DNA of 64,000 nt from Thalassobellus citreus (GTDB taxonomy: Bacteria > Bacteroidota > Bacteroidia > Flavobacteriales > Flavobacteriaceae). Shown one piece after another: positions 16,719-26,070 of the stretch (positions are counted from its first letter, which is position 1; the number at the start of each line of letters is the position of its first letter). The DNA is taken from contig NZ_JBISCC010000130.1 in NCBI RefSeq assembly GCF_044385915.1, forward strand, positions 247,426-311,425, written 5' to 3'. Below the pieces are notes generated by a model. It saw only the letters and a program-made list of their open reading frames with translations, did no database searches and had not been told where the DNA came from. The position numbers and the translations under genes are program-made.

Positions 16719-17465
16719 CTATGTTAACATTCCACCATCAACATTTAATGTTTGCCCTGTAATGTAAGCAGACATATCGCTTGCTAAAAACACACACACA
16801 TTAGCAATATCATCTGGAGTCCCTCCTCTTTTTAAAGGAATTCCTGCGCGCCACCCTTTAACTACCTCTTCATCAAGTTTAGCTGTCATCTCTGTTTCAA
16901 TAAAACCTGGAGCAACTACGTTGCTTCTAATATTACGAGATCCTAACTCTAATGCTACAGATTTAGAAAACCCAATAATTCCAGCCTTTGATGCAGCATA
17001 ATTAGTTTGTCCTGCATTTCCTTTAACACCAACTACAGAGCTCATATTAATAATAGAACCTTTACGCTGTTTAAGCATCGTACGTTGTACAGCCTTCGTC
17101 ATGTTAAAAACAGACTTTAAATTTACCTCAATAACAGTATCAAAATCTTCTTCGCTAATACGCATTAATAAGTTATCTTTTGTAATACCTGCATTGTTTA
17201 CTAAAATATCAATGCTTCCAAACTCTTTAACAACTTCATCTGCTAATGCTTGAGCTTCAGAAAAACTAGCCGCATTACTTTTATATCCTTTTGCTTTAAC
17301 ACCTAAAGCATTTAATTCTTTTTCTAATTCATTAGCTGCATCAACAGATGAACTATAGGTAAAAGCTACATTAGCTCCTTGTTTAGCAAATACTTGAGCA
17401 ATTCCTTTTCCTATACCTCTACTAGCTCCTGTAACAATTGCCGTTTTTCCTTCTAATAATTTCAT
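16719..17465 (-). CDS. fabG: 3-oxoacyl-[acyl-carrier-protein] reductase
   Basis: FabG reduces 3-oxoacyl-ACP with NADPH in type II fatty acid synthesis. The 248-residue SDR has the TGASRGIGKG cofactor loop, NNAGIT, and the catalytic Ser-Tyr-Lys set in INMSSVVG and NYAASKAG. GGTPDDIANVCVFLASD and the C-terminal TLNVDGGM match bona fide FabG, not generic SDRs. It is the first gene of its group; a -7 element sits 22 nt upstream. Confidence 0.95.
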   Translation of the reverse strand: MKLLEGKTAIVTGASRGIGKGIAQVFAKQGANVAFTYSSSVDAANELEKELNALGVKAKGYKSNAASFSEAQALADEVVKEFGSIDILVNNAGITKDNLLMRISEEDFDTVIEVNLKSVFNMTKAVQRTMLKQRKGSIINMSSVVGVKGNAGQTNYAASKAGIIGFSKSVALELGSRNIRSNVVAPGFIETEMTAKLDEEVVKGWRAGIPLKRGGTPDDIANVCVFLASDMSAYITGQTLNVDGGMLT

Positions 17466-17486
17466 TTATTATAATTTTAATTTAAG

Positions 17487-17494
17487 CAAAAATA
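17487..17494 (-). promoter_or_regulatory. candidate -7 promoter element for fabG
   Basis: The minus strand reads TATTTTTG, matching TAnnTTTG 22 nt upstream of the start. It lies in an imperfect inverted repeat (AAGCAAAAATAC with GTATTTTGCTT). Confidence 0.4.
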
Positions 17495-17739
17495 CACTTA
17501 TTATATAATTGTATTTTGCTTTAAGTTGGTTAATAGTTAGAAATTCAAATATAGGAATATCATATAAAAAATGATAATTAAAAAATACTTATTACTAAAG
17601 CTTTCTTCTTTAATAACATTAATTACATACTAAGAATAGCAAGGTTTTGCATTTGAAGATTTTACAAATAAAAAATTAAAGCAACCAATAGGCATTACCC
17701 TTTTGATTTAAGGTTATTTTATATAACGATAATTAATCG

Positions 17740-18162
17740 TTATTCTTTTTTTTGATATTTTGAACTGCAACCCTCTGTACATATTGGACCACTAGTTGGT
17801 GTTAGAATAAAGTAATTAGAGAAAAAATCTAACTTATATGTTATAAAGCCTTCTTTGTTTTCATTTCCTGTGCTAAACTCAACACAGTTATATTTTAAAA
17901 GTAATTTATTTTCTTCTATTGAAAAAGCCCCAATGCTACATTCATTATATCTATTTGAAGAAAAGGTTCCATTTTCAAAAAACTCGATTTCTTCCCCGTT
18001 TTCAACATCTATCCAATATTGAGGTCCACCTGCACTAATATATGCGTTAGTTTTTTTCCATTTTCCTGCAATTAAATATTTATCAACAGAGATTGGTTCA
18101 TCTGTGTTATCACAAGCGATAAGAATCAATAAAATAGGCAATACATAATATTTAAATGTCAT
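17740..18162 (-). CDS. small lipoprotein, lipocalin-like
   Basis: The 140-residue protein has a lipoprotein signal peptide with lipobox LIAC (Cys about residue 16) followed by acidic residues. The mature part has the IAGKWKKTNAYI opening, an EIEFFENGTFSS strand and further alternating strands, as in small lipocalin-like domains common in Bacteroidota. Four more cysteines, including CTEGC near the C-terminus, could form disulfides. Function is unknown. It stands beside another lipoprotein gene but 103 bp away, so co-transcription is uncertain. Confidence 0.72.
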   Translation of the reverse strand: MTFKYYVLPILLILIACDNTDEPISVDKYLIAGKWKKTNAYISAGGPQYWIDVENGEEIEFFENGTFSSNRYNECSIGAFSIEENKLLLKYNCVEFSTGNENKEGFITYKLDFFSNYFILTPTSGPICTEGCSSKYQKKE

Positions 18163-18265
18163 TTTGCTTTTTTATTAAAGATGCGAATTTTCTTTAAAGG
18201 TTGCGTGTAATTTTATTATTCTTTTTTTTGAACAATATTTAAAAAATTCTCATTAAAATATAATA

Positions 18266-18841
18266 TTAGTTATTAGGAACAAATTTCACATCAACAATAC
18301 CAATATAAAATTGTTCAGAAAAAGCAAAAGGTAGAACCTGTTCTGTTCCCAAATTAGATGACGCCCCAGTAATTAATATATCTCCGGACTCAACAGGAAA
18401 CAACCCTTCTTCTGGACTAGAAAATTGATAATAATCATTAGTATTTATAGAAACATAATAATTAGTTCCAGAATCTACATTTACATCATCTATATCTTCA
18501 AAAGACAGCAAGCCAGAACTTGAAGTAATGTGTTTTGTTATTAGTATTTCTTCTGTATCTACATTCCACAAAGTTACTCTGTATATACCATTATTAGGAA
18601 CACGAATTCCTAAAGCTGTTATTTTTCCATTTTTAAAAGATTTGAATTTATATCCAAATTCAAAAGTGTCAGGTTCATTTACTTTTTCATATGTTACCTG
18701 CATATATCCGCTTTCTATTAGTGCCTTCATTGGGTATTGTGGCATAAATACATCATCTATTTCTTCATTATCATCTTTAGAGCAGCTACTAAAAGTTAAT
18801 AGTGTAATTATTAATTTGAATATAATTTTTTGAGTATTCAT
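18266..18841 (-). CDS. lipoprotein with a DUF4082-like domain
   Basis: The 191-residue protein has a lipoprotein signal with FSSC lipobox (Cys about residue 20) and an acidic spacer. The mature part resembles DUF4082, a carbohydrate-binding-like beta sandwich: FGYKFKSFKNGKITALGIRV, then VTLWNVDTEEILITKHI, and GTNYYVSINTNDYYQ. In other proteins DUF4082 domains are repeated next to glycan-acting or adhesion domains; here it is a single copy. Surface attachment is likely but ligand and role are unknown. Confidence 0.72.
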   Translation of the reverse strand: MNTQKIIFKLIITLLTFSSCSKDDNEEIDDVFMPQYPMKALIESGYMQVTYEKVNEPDTFEFGYKFKSFKNGKITALGIRVPNNGIYRVTLWNVDTEEILITKHITSSSGLLSFEDIDDVNVDSGTNYYVSINTNDYYQFSSPEEGLFPVESGDILITGASSNLGTEQVLPFAFSEQFYIGIVDVKFVPNN

Positions 18842-18936
18842 GATTTCTAGTTTTTTGTTTTATATCTATATATCAACTCATACTCATTTTTGTTACCCTT
18901 GTTTTTAATTTTATTTATATATACTTCTATTTTAAG

Positions 18937-18972
18937 CAAAAAAAATCCGTTAACTAAAAAGTTAACGGATTT
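18937..18972 (-). terminator. intrinsic terminator downstream of sucD
   Basis: AAATCCGTTAAC (18943-18954) and GTTAACGGATTT (18961-18972) form a 12-bp stem with a 6-nt loop. On the minus strand it is followed by a T run, 22 bp after the sucD stop. Confidence 0.88.
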
Positions 18973-18994
18973 ATATTTTAAAGAATTATTAAGT

Positions 18995-19867
18995 TTACCC
19001 TAATACTTCTGCTATTTTCTTACCAATTTCAGCAGGAGAATCTACAACGTGTATTCCACATGCTCTCATAATTGCTTTTTTAGCTTGTGCTGTATCATCG
19101 CTTCCTCCAACAATTGCACCTGCGTGGCCCATTGTACGTCCTGCAGGAGCAGTTTCTCCAGCAATAAAACCAACAACTGGTTTTGTACTTCCACTAGATT
19201 TATACCAGTTTGCAGCATCAGCTTCTAATTGACCTCCAATTTCACCAATCATAACAACAGCTTCAGTTTCTGGATCGTTTATTAATAACTCAACTGCTTC
19301 TTTTGTAGTAGTTCCAATAATTGGATCACCTCCAATACCAATTGCTGTAGTAATTCCTAAACCTTGTTTTACAACTTGATCTGCAGCTTCATAAGTTAAT
19401 GTTCCTGATTTAGAAACAATACCAACTTTTCCTTTTTTGAAAACAAAACCTGGCATAATACCAACTTTAGCTTCTCCTGGCGTAATAACACCTGGACAGT
19501 TAGGACCGATTAAACGACAATCTTTATTTTTTATATAACTAGAAGCAGTAATCATATCTGCAACTGGAATACCTTCTGTAATAGTAATAATAACTTTAAT
19601 ACCAGCATCAGCAGCTTCCATAATAGCATCAGCAGCAAAAGCTGGCGGTACAAAAATGATAGTAGTATCTGCTCCAACTTCTTTTACAGCATCTGCAACA
19701 GTATTAAAAACAGGTCTTTCTAAATGTGTTTGACCTCCTTTACCAGGTGTTACACCACCAACGACATTTGTACCGTATTCTATCATTTGGCTGGCGTGAA
19801 ATGTTCCTTCACTACCTGTAAAACCTTGAACTATTATTTTTGAATCTTTATTTACTAAAACACTCAT
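18995..19867 (-). CDS. sucD: succinyl-CoA synthetase, alpha subunit
   Basis: SucD carries the phosphohistidine of succinyl-CoA synthetase (citrate cycle). The 290 residues include the CoA-binding N-terminus IIVQGFTGSEGTFHA, RLIGPNCPGVITPGE, and the active-site His in GRTMGHAGAIVGG (about residue 247). The beta subunit gene is not adjacent, as is usual in this group. The gene has its own -7 element and terminator, so it is a single unit. Confidence 0.96.
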   Translation of the reverse strand: MSVLVNKDSKIIVQGFTGSEGTFHASQMIEYGTNVVGGVTPGKGGQTHLERPVFNTVADAVKEVGADTTIIFVPPAFAADAIMEAADAGIKVIITITEGIPVADMITASSYIKNKDCRLIGPNCPGVITPGEAKVGIMPGFVFKKGKVGIVSKSGTLTYEAADQVVKQGLGITTAIGIGGDPIIGTTTKEAVELLINDPETEAVVMIGEIGGQLEADAANWYKSSGSTKPVVGFIAGETAPAGRTMGHAGAIVGGSDDTAQAKKAIMRACGIHVVDSPAEIGKKIAEVLG

Positions 19868-19903
19868 AGGAGATTATTTTTCTTTATTAATTTTTTATAG
19901 AAG

Positions 19904-19911
19904 CAAATGTA
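19904..19911 (-). promoter_or_regulatory. candidate -7 promoter element for sucD
   Basis: The minus strand reads TACATTTG, matching TAnnTTTG 37 nt upstream of the sucD ATG. TTA stands at the N19 -33 position in place of TTG. Confidence 0.42.
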
Positions 19912-19956
19912 ATTTTTTGAATTAAAATTTTAAAGCAAAAACCAACATTTATTTTT

Positions 19957-20904
19957 TTACTCTTTATTATCTTGATTATTTAATTTCTCTAATATTTCAG
20001 GAATTTTTCTAACATAAGCCATTTCTTTAAATTTTTCTCTAGCTTCAGAAGCAGGCGAACCAAAATAAGCTTTATTTTCTATTGTTGAATGCCCTAAACC
20101 AGATTGCGCATAAAGCTCAGTGCCTTTAGCTATTGTAATGCCACTTTTAACACCTACTTGCCCCCAAATAGTAACATTATCTTCAACAACAACACAACCA
20201 GCTATTCCTGTTTGAGAAGCAATAAGACATTTTTTACCAATAATAGTATCATGCCCTATTTGTATTTGATTATCTAGCTTTGAGCCTTCACCAATTAAGG
20301 TATCAGCAGTAACACCTCTATCAATAGTACAGGCTGCACCAATATCAACATGATCTTGTATTACTACACGTCCTCCAGATTTTAACCTATCATAGCCTTC
20401 TGGTCTTTTTTTATAATAAAAAGCATTTGCTCCTAAAACAGTACCTGCATGAATGGTTACATTGTTACCAATAATTGTATCATCATAAATGCTAACATTT
20501 GAATGAATTAAACAATTATCACCAATAATAACATTATTTCCAATAAAACAATTTGGTTGAATTATTGTACCTTTTCCTACAATAGCAGAACTTGATATTT
20601 GCTTAGAAGAAGATTTAAAAGGCTTAAAATAATTTGTAAGTTTATTGAAATCTCTAAAAGGGTCGTCGCTAATTAATAATGCTTTACCTGCAGGACATTC
20701 AACTTCTTTATTAATTAAAATAATGGTAGCAGCAGAATTTAAAGCTTTATCATAGTATTTAGGATGATCTACAAATACAATGTCACCTGATTCAACAACA
20801 TGAATTTCATTGATTCCTAATACTTGAAATGCTTCTTCTCCAACAAAATCACAATCAATTAATTGAGCAATTTGTTTTAAAGTATGTGGGTTTGGAAATT
20901 TCAA
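19957..20904 (-). CDS. second LpxD-like N-acyltransferase (UDP-3-O-acylglucosamine N-acyltransferase family)
   Basis: The 315-residue left-handed parallel beta-helix protein has the two-domain LpxD layout: an N-terminal uridine-binding domain (about 1-100) and hexapeptide repeats (about 105-275). The catalytic histidine motif is kept in LDNQIQIGHDTIIG (about residues 224-237), so the enzyme is probably active. It lies 6 bp after efp in the lipid A block, while the canonical lpxD opens the same block. A shorter C-terminal helix and an extra YYKKRPEGYDR loop distinguish it. It may act with different acyl donors or on another nucleotide amino sugar. Confidence 0.85.
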   Translation of the reverse strand: MKFPNPHTLKQIAQLIDCDFVGEEAFQVLGINEIHVVESGDIVFVDHPKYYDKALNSAATIILINKEVECPAGKALLISDDPFRDFNKLTNYFKPFKSSSKQISSSAIVGKGTIIQPNCFIGNNVIIGDNCLIHSNVSIYDDTIIGNNVTIHAGTVLGANAFYYKKRPEGYDRLKSGGRVVIQDHVDIGAACTIDRGVTADTLIGEGSKLDNQIQIGHDTIIGKKCLIASQTGIAGCVVVEDNVTIWGQVGVKSGITIAKGTELYAQSGLGHSTIENKAYFGSPASEAREKFKEMAYVRKIPEILEKLNNQDNKE

Positions 20905-20910
20905 AAAAAA

Positions 20911-21477
20911 CTATTCTTTAACACGTTCTTTATACGTTCCCTTATCTGTTTCAACTTTAATTTTATCACCTTCATTAATAAACAAAGGTACATTTACTGT
21001 TGCTCCTGTTTCCACAGTAGCAGGTTTTGTAGCATTTGTAGCTGTATTTCCTTTAACTCCAGGTTCTGTAGCAGTAACTTCTAAAATAACACTAGCTGGT
21101 AAATCTACAGATAATGGCATACTATCTTCAGTATTAATTAAAACAGTAACTACCTCTCCTTCTTTCATTAATCCTGGATTATCTAAAGCAGATTCCATTA
21201 ATTGAATTTGAGAATAATCTTCTGTATTCATAAAATGATAATATTCACCATCATTATATAAAAATTGAAACTTATGTGTTTCTACACGTACATCTTCTAA
21301 TTTATGTCCTGCTGAAAATGTATTATCTAATACTTTTCCGCTAGTAACACTTTTCATTTTTGTTCTTACAAACGCAGGTCCTTTTCCAGGTTTTACATGT
21401 AAGAATTCTATAATTTTATAAATATCGTTGTTATACTTAATGCATAATCCATTTCTAATATCACTTGTAGTTGCCAT
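20911..21477 (-). CDS. efp: elongation factor P
   Basis: EF-P relieves ribosome stalling at polyproline. The 188 residues fit the three-domain fold. The loop that reaches the peptidyl-transferase centre reads HVKPGKGPAFV, with the lysine at the position modified in other bacteria. The C-terminal domain has PLFINEGDKIKVETDKGTY. It lies 4 bp downstream of lpxA and 6 bp upstream of the second lpxD, so it is embedded in the lipid A operon. Confidence 0.96.
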   Translation of the reverse strand: MATTSDIRNGLCIKYNNDIYKIIEFLHVKPGKGPAFVRTKMKSVTSGKVLDNTFSAGHKLEDVRVETHKFQFLYNDGEYYHFMNTEDYSQIQLMESALDNPGLMKEGEVVTVLINTEDSMPLSVDLPASVILEVTATEPGVKGNTATNATKPATVETGATVNVPLFINEGDKIKVETDKGTYKERVKE

Positions 21478-21481
21478 AAAT

Positions 21482-22267
21482 TTAGTTTGATTTAAAATAT
21501 CCTTTCATAATACCACGATGCGAATTCTTAATAAATTGAAGCACTTCATCGCGTTCTGGAGTTGCTTCCATTTCTGCCTCAATAATTTCTGAAGCTTGTG
21601 TATTATTATAATTTTTTTGATAGAGAATTCTGTAAATATTTTGAATTTCTCTAATTTTTTCTGTTGAATAACCGCGTCTTCTTAATCCTACGGAATTTAT
21701 TCCCACATAAGACAATGGTTCTCTTGCTGCTTTTACATAAGGCGGTACATCTTTTCTAACTAAAGATCCACCTGTAACAAACGCATGACTTCCTACGGAA
21801 ACAAATTGATGAACAGCTGCCATACCCGCTAAAACAACATAGTCTCCAATGGTTATATGTCCTGCAAGTGTACTGTTATTTGAAAAAATACAATTCCTAC
21901 CTACAATACAGTCATGAGCAACATGGCAATATGCCATAATTAAACAATTATCACCAATAACTGTTTTCATTCTATCGGCGGTACCTCTATTAATTGTAAC
22001 ACATTCTCTTATAGTAACGTTATCACCTATTTCTACTGTAGTATCTTCATCATTGTATTTCAAATCTTGAGGTACAGCTGAAATAACTGATCCTGGGAAA
22101 ATATTACAATTTTTACCAATACGTGCACCTTCCATAATAGTGACATTACTTCCTATCCATGTACCTTCTCCAATTATTACATTGTTATGAATAGTTGTAA
22201 AAGGCTCAATAACCACATTTTTTGCGATTTTTGCACCTGGATGCACATATGCTAATGGTTGATTCAT
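21482..22267 (-). CDS. lpxA: UDP-N-acetylglucosamine O-acyltransferase
   Basis: LpxA performs the first lipid A step, adding a 3-hydroxyacyl chain to UDP-GlcNAc. The 261-residue protein has hexapeptide repeats up to about residue 185, the catalytic His in MAYCHVAHDCIVG (about 122), AGMAAVHQFVSVGSHAFVTG, and the C-terminal helical domain with GLRRRGYSTEKI. I chose the ATG at 22267 (MNQPLAYVHPGAKI), 5 bp after lpxC-fabZ. An upstream in-frame start would overlap that gene and adds unconserved residues. Confidence 0.96.
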   Translation of the reverse strand: MNQPLAYVHPGAKIAKNVVIEPFTTIHNNVIIGEGTWIGSNVTIMEGARIGKNCNIFPGSVISAVPQDLKYNDEDTTVEIGDNVTIRECVTINRGTADRMKTVIGDNCLIMAYCHVAHDCIVGRNCIFSNNSTLAGHITIGDYVVLAGMAAVHQFVSVGSHAFVTGGSLVRKDVPPYVKAAREPLSYVGINSVGLRRRGYSTEKIREIQNIYRILYQKNYNNTQASEIIEAEMEATPERDEVLQFIKNSHRGIMKGYFKSN

Positions 22268-22272
22268 ATATA

Positions 22273-23679
22273 TTATTTTACTTTTGAAATTTGCGCCATT
22301 AATTCTGCTTCTGCACAAAGCTTACCGTTCGCATAAGCATAACCTTGCATGTGGCAAATACCTCGACGTATTGGTGTAATTAACGAACATTTAAATATTA
22401 ACGTATCTCCTGGAACGACTTTTTGTTTAAACTTAACATTATCCATTTTCATAAAGAACGTTAAATAATTTTCAGGATCAGGAACCGTATTTAAAACCAA
22501 AACACCTCCAGTTTGTGCCATAGCTTCTACTATTAAAACCCCTGGCATTACTGGTGCTCCAGGAAAATGACCTTTAAAAAACTCTTCGTTCATGGTTACA
22601 TTTTTCTGAGCAATTACATGACTATCAGAAAGTTCAAATACTTTATCTATTAACAAAAACGGCTGTCTATGCGGTAACATTGCCATAATTTGAGTAACAT
22701 CCATTAAAGGTGTTTGATTCAAATCAATTGAAGGCACATTATTGCGTCTTTCGTTTTTTATAAGCTTAGACATTTTTTTAGCAAACTGTGTGTTTACAAA
22801 ATGTCCTGGTTTATTTGCTATAACTTTACCTCTTATTCTTGTGCCAATTAAAGCAAGGTCTCCTAATACATCTAACAATTTATGTCTTGCAGCTTCATTA
22901 GGATGATGCAATGTTAAGTTATCTAAAATACCATTTGGTTTAACAGCGATGCTATCTTTTTTAAAGGCAATTCTTAACTTCTCCATAGTTTCAGGCGATA
23001 ATGCTTTATCAACATAAACAATAGCATTATTTAAATCGCCACCTTTTATAAGACCATGCTCTAGAAGCATTTCAATTTCATGTAAAAAACTAAATGTACG
23101 TGAATCTGAAATATCCTTTTTAAAATCTGAAATCTGATTTAAAGTAGCATTTTGTGTTCCTAAAACCTTGGTGCCAAAATCTACCATAGTGGTGATTTGG
23201 TATTCCTTAGAAGGCATCAATAAAATTTCGCTACCTGTTTCTTCATCTGTATAGGAAACAATATCTGTAACAACATATTCTTCTCTAAAAGCATCAAGTT
23301 CTGTAATACCAGCCTTTTCTATAGCTTCAACAAAAAACTTTGAAGACCCATCCATAATTGGAGGTTCAGAAGCATCTAATTGAATTATAGCATTATCTAT
23401 ATCTAAACCTACCAAAGCAGCAAGTACATGCTCTGATGTTTGAATGGTTACCCCATTTTTTTCTAAACACGTTCCTCTTTGTGTATTAGTTACATAATTA
23501 GCATCAGCTTTTATTGTAGGTGTTCCTTCTAAATCTACACGTTGAAAAGTAAAACCTGAATTTGCAATTGCAGGTTTAAATGTTAAGGTTACGTTTTTAC
23601 CAGTATGTAAACCAACTCCTGTTAAGGATATTTCTTTTTGGATGGTTTTTTGCTTGTTTTCTGTATTAACTATTCCCAT
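22273..23679 (-). CDS. lpxC-fabZ: LpxC-FabZ fusion: UDP-3-O-acyl-GlcNAc deacetylase / 3-hydroxyacyl-ACP dehydratase
   Basis: The 468-residue fusion is typical of Bacteroidota. The LpxC domain (about 1-300) has SLTGVGLHTGKNVTLTFKPA, zinc-site TSEHVLAALVG, DGSSKFFVEAI and the second zinc segment LLDVLGDLALIGTRI. The FabZ domain (about 318-468) has LPHRQPFLLIDKV with the catalytic His and GHFPGAPVMPGVLIVEAMAQ with the catalytic Glu. It links commitment to lipid A with fatty acid elongation. It overlaps the upstream lpxD by 14 bp. Confidence 0.97.
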   Translation of the reverse strand: MGIVNTENKQKTIQKEISLTGVGLHTGKNVTLTFKPAIANSGFTFQRVDLEGTPTIKADANYVTNTQRGTCLEKNGVTIQTSEHVLAALVGLDIDNAIIQLDASEPPIMDGSSKFFVEAIEKAGITELDAFREEYVVTDIVSYTDEETGSEILLMPSKEYQITTMVDFGTKVLGTQNATLNQISDFKKDISDSRTFSFLHEIEMLLEHGLIKGGDLNNAIVYVDKALSPETMEKLRIAFKKDSIAVKPNGILDNLTLHHPNEAARHKLLDVLGDLALIGTRIRGKVIANKPGHFVNTQFAKKMSKLIKNERRNNVPSIDLNQTPLMDVTQIMAMLPHRQPFLLIDKVFELSDSHVIAQKNVTMNEEFFKGHFPGAPVMPGVLIVEAMAQTGGVLVLNTVPDPENYLTFFMKMDNVKFKQKVVPGDTLIFKCSLITPIRRGICHMQGYAYANGKLCAEAELMAQISKVK

Positions 23680-24694
23680 TCACTTTTTTTTCTAAATCAT
23701 TAATATTTTTCACAATTTTAGGCAAATTTTTAAAATGTACATACGACTTATTATAGTCACTTAATGTAATAGCAGGAGAACCTTGAATCATTTCGTTGTC
23801 TTTTATATTTCTAGCAATACCAGATTGGGCTTGAATTCTAACATTATTACCAATAGTAATATGTCCTGCAATTCCAACTTGACCACCTATTTGACAGTGT
23901 TCTCCAACTTTTGTAGATCCTGCAACACCTGTTTGAGCTGCTATTACTGTATTTTTACCAATTTCAACATTATGTCCTATTTGAATTTGATTATCTAACT
24001 TGGCGCCTGATCGTATTATAGTTGAGCCCAATGTAGCTCTATCTATTGTAGTAACGGCACCAATATCAACAAAATCTTCAATAATTACATTTCCTGTTTG
24101 TGGTATTTTATTATACCCACCTTCTTCATTAGGAGCAAAACCAAATCCGTCGGCACCTATTACCGCTCCAGAATTAATAACACAATTTTTTCCAATAATG
24201 GTTTCTGAATAAATTTTAGCTCCAGAAAAAATAATTGAATTATCTCCTATTTCTGTATTATCACCTATATATGCATTTGAAAATATTTTTACGTTATCTC
24301 CAATAGCTACATTCTCTCCAATATATGAAAATGCGCCAGCATAAAAATCTTTACCATATTTAGATGATTCTGAAATAAATGATGGTTGCTCTATACCTAC
24401 TTTATTAAGCTTAACTGAATTATAATATTCTAATATTTTTGAAAAGGCTAAATACGCATCGTCTACCTTAATAAGCGTAGTTTTTATATCATTTTCAGCT
24501 TCAAAAGTTTTATTTACAATAGTTATTGATGCCTCTGTGGTATATATATAAGGTTTGTATTTAGGATTGGCTAAAAAAGTTAATGAACCTTCAAAACCTT
24601 CCTCAATTTTAGAAAGCTTCGATACTTCTGCTTCAGGGTTTCCTACTACATCTCCTTCTAAAATACCTGCTATTTGTTGTGCTGTAAACTTCAC
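23666..24694 (-). CDS. lpxD: UDP-3-O-acylglucosamine N-acyltransferase
   Basis: LpxD adds the second 3-hydroxyacyl chain in lipid A synthesis. The 342 residues comprise an N-terminal uridine-binding domain, a hexapeptide beta helix, the catalytic His in LDNQIQIGHNVEIG (about 233-246), and a C-terminal helical segment. It is first in the block lpxD, lpxC-fabZ, lpxA, efp, second lpxD. A TAnnTTTG element lies 35 nt upstream. Confidence 0.95.
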   Translation of the reverse strand: MKFTAQQIAGILEGDVVGNPEAEVSKLSKIEEGFEGSLTFLANPKYKPYIYTTEASITIVNKTFEAENDIKTTLIKVDDAYLAFSKILEYYNSVKLNKVGIEQPSFISESSKYGKDFYAGAFSYIGENVAIGDNVKIFSNAYIGDNTEIGDNSIIFSGAKIYSETIIGKNCVINSGAVIGADGFGFAPNEEGGYNKIPQTGNVIIEDFVDIGAVTTIDRATLGSTIIRSGAKLDNQIQIGHNVEIGKNTVIAAQTGVAGSTKVGEHCQIGGQVGIAGHITIGNNVRIQAQSGIARNIKDNEMIQGSPAITLSDYNKSYVHFKNLPKIVKNINDLEKKVNGNS

Positions 24695-24728
24695 ACTAAA
24701 TTTTTAATTGTTTTTTGTTTGATTCCCG

Positions 24729-24736
24729 CAAAAATA
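24729..24736 (-). promoter_or_regulatory. candidate -7 promoter element for the lpxD operon
   Basis: The minus strand reads TATTTTTG, matching TAnnTTTG 35 nt upstream of the lpxD ATG and lying in the 53-bp gap after the HD gene. Confidence 0.4.
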
Positions 24737-24747
24737 GGAAAAATGTA

Positions 24748-25968
24748 CTAAAGTTTAACTTTGGGGTAACATATATAATATTTAGTTACTGGTTTTGATA
24801 GCGCTTTTAAATTTAACTGGTCTGAAGCCTTTACTATATCTTGTATCTTACCAGACTTATGCAATATATTTATACTCTGATGTTTTAGTTGATAAGCTTG
24901 ATTTGAAATACTACCTGTAAACACAAAATATTCTGCTTCAGACTTGGTTATTTTGTGTTCTAAAACTAATGCTTCTATATGCTTTTCTAAGCTTTCCTTT
25001 TTAATTGGTTTGTTTTTAAGCTTAATTTTTAATAAAACTCTATTAATAATCATTTCGCATAAATGACTAAGCACAAAATCATCATGATGCTGCCACTCTT
25101 TCATTGCTGAAATAATATCATAATCATCTAATTGAGAAAACACATGAAGTGTTTTTTTATTAAAATCTTCTATTGAAATTTCATTTTGTAAAAAAAACTG
25201 AAGCGCCTTACTTCCGTTAAGCACCTCCCCTTTTATAGTTAATTCTTTAGCCCGCTTCAAAACCCTGATTAACAATTGTTCTGCTACCAATCCTGTTTTA
25301 TGCAAATACACTTGCCAATACATTAAACGGCGTGCTATTATAAATTTTTCAACACTATATATACCTTTTTCTTCTACGACTAATTCATCATTAACTACAT
25401 TAAGCATCGTAATTAATCGTTCGCTATTTATATTACCTTCAGCAACTCCTGTATAGAAACTATCACGTTTTAAATAATCGGCCCTATCCATATCAAATTG
25501 ACCTGAAATAAGCTGACACATAAAGTTTCTATGGTATTCTCCTTTGAAGATTTGAATGGCAAGCGTTAAACTTCCGTTAAATTCTTCATTTAATTGCTCC
25601 ATAAAAAGCAATGAAATTTGCTCGTGAGACACATTATTAACTATACTATGTTCCATAGCATGAGAGAAAGGACCATGACCAATATCGTGCAATAAAATAG
25701 CTGCATACAATGCATCTTCTTCATCTTTAGAAATTGCAACACCTTTAAAACGAAGCACATTGACAGATTGTTGCATTAAATGCACACAACCAATAGCATG
25801 ATGAAAACGTGTATGATGTGCTCCTGGATACACCATATACGACATACCCATTTGTGTAATTCTTCTTAACCTTTGGAAATACTTATGTTGTATTAAATCA
25901 AAAATAAGAGAATTTGGAATGGTAATAAATCCGTAAATTGGGTCGTTTAATATTTTAAGTTTGTTCAA
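24748..25968 (-). CDS. HD-domain phosphohydrolase (SAMHD1/dGTPase-like, COG1078 type)
   Basis: The 406-residue protein has the full HD metal site: RFHHAIGCVHLM (first His, about residue 55), LLHDIGHGPFSHAMEH (His-Asp pair about 94-95) and MDRADYLKRDSFYTGV (last Asp, about 160). The order matches the SAMHD1-like family, whose members hydrolyse deoxynucleotides or other nucleotide substrates. Substrate is not evident. It is divergent from porX across 102 bp, with a TATATTTG element 28 nt upstream. Confidence 0.9.
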   Translation of the reverse strand: MNKLKILNDPIYGFITIPNSLIFDLIQHKYFQRLRRITQMGMSYMVYPGAHHTRFHHAIGCVHLMQQSVNVLRFKGVAISKDEEDALYAAILLHDIGHGPFSHAMEHSIVNNVSHEQISLLFMEQLNEEFNGSLTLAIQIFKGEYHRNFMCQLISGQFDMDRADYLKRDSFYTGVAEGNINSERLITMLNVVNDELVVEEKGIYSVEKFIIARRLMYWQVYLHKTGLVAEQLLIRVLKRAKELTIKGEVLNGSKALQFFLQNEISIEDFNKKTLHVFSQLDDYDIISAMKEWQHHDDFVLSHLCEMIINRVLLKIKLKNKPIKKESLEKHIEALVLEHKITKSEAEYFVFTGSISNQAYQLKHQSINILHKSGKIQDIVKASDQLNLKALSKPVTKYYICYPKVKL

Positions 25969-25995
25969 ACTTTAAAAGTTATAGTTTAATAGACA

Positions 25996-26003
25996 CAAAT
26001 ATA
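25996..26003 (-). promoter_or_regulatory. candidate -7 promoter element for the HD phosphohydrolase gene
   Basis: The minus strand reads TATATTTG, matching TAnnTTTG 28 nt before the ATG in the porX divergent region. Confidence 0.4.
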
Positions 26004-26070
26004 ATTATATGAAGTCTAAAAAAAGACTTAAAATTAATTCAAACACTATAAAAATCTAAATTGCATTTAA

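Noticed and set aside
14682..17465. A complete Bat aerotolerance operon
   Set aside because: Only one VWA-type membrane protein is present; no MoxR ATPase or TPR partner lies beside it, so the operon name is not justified.
22268..22318. A longer LpxA beginning inside lpxC-fabZ
   Set aside because: The extra 17 residues overlap the fusion gene in another frame; MNQPLAYVHPGA is the normal LpxA start.
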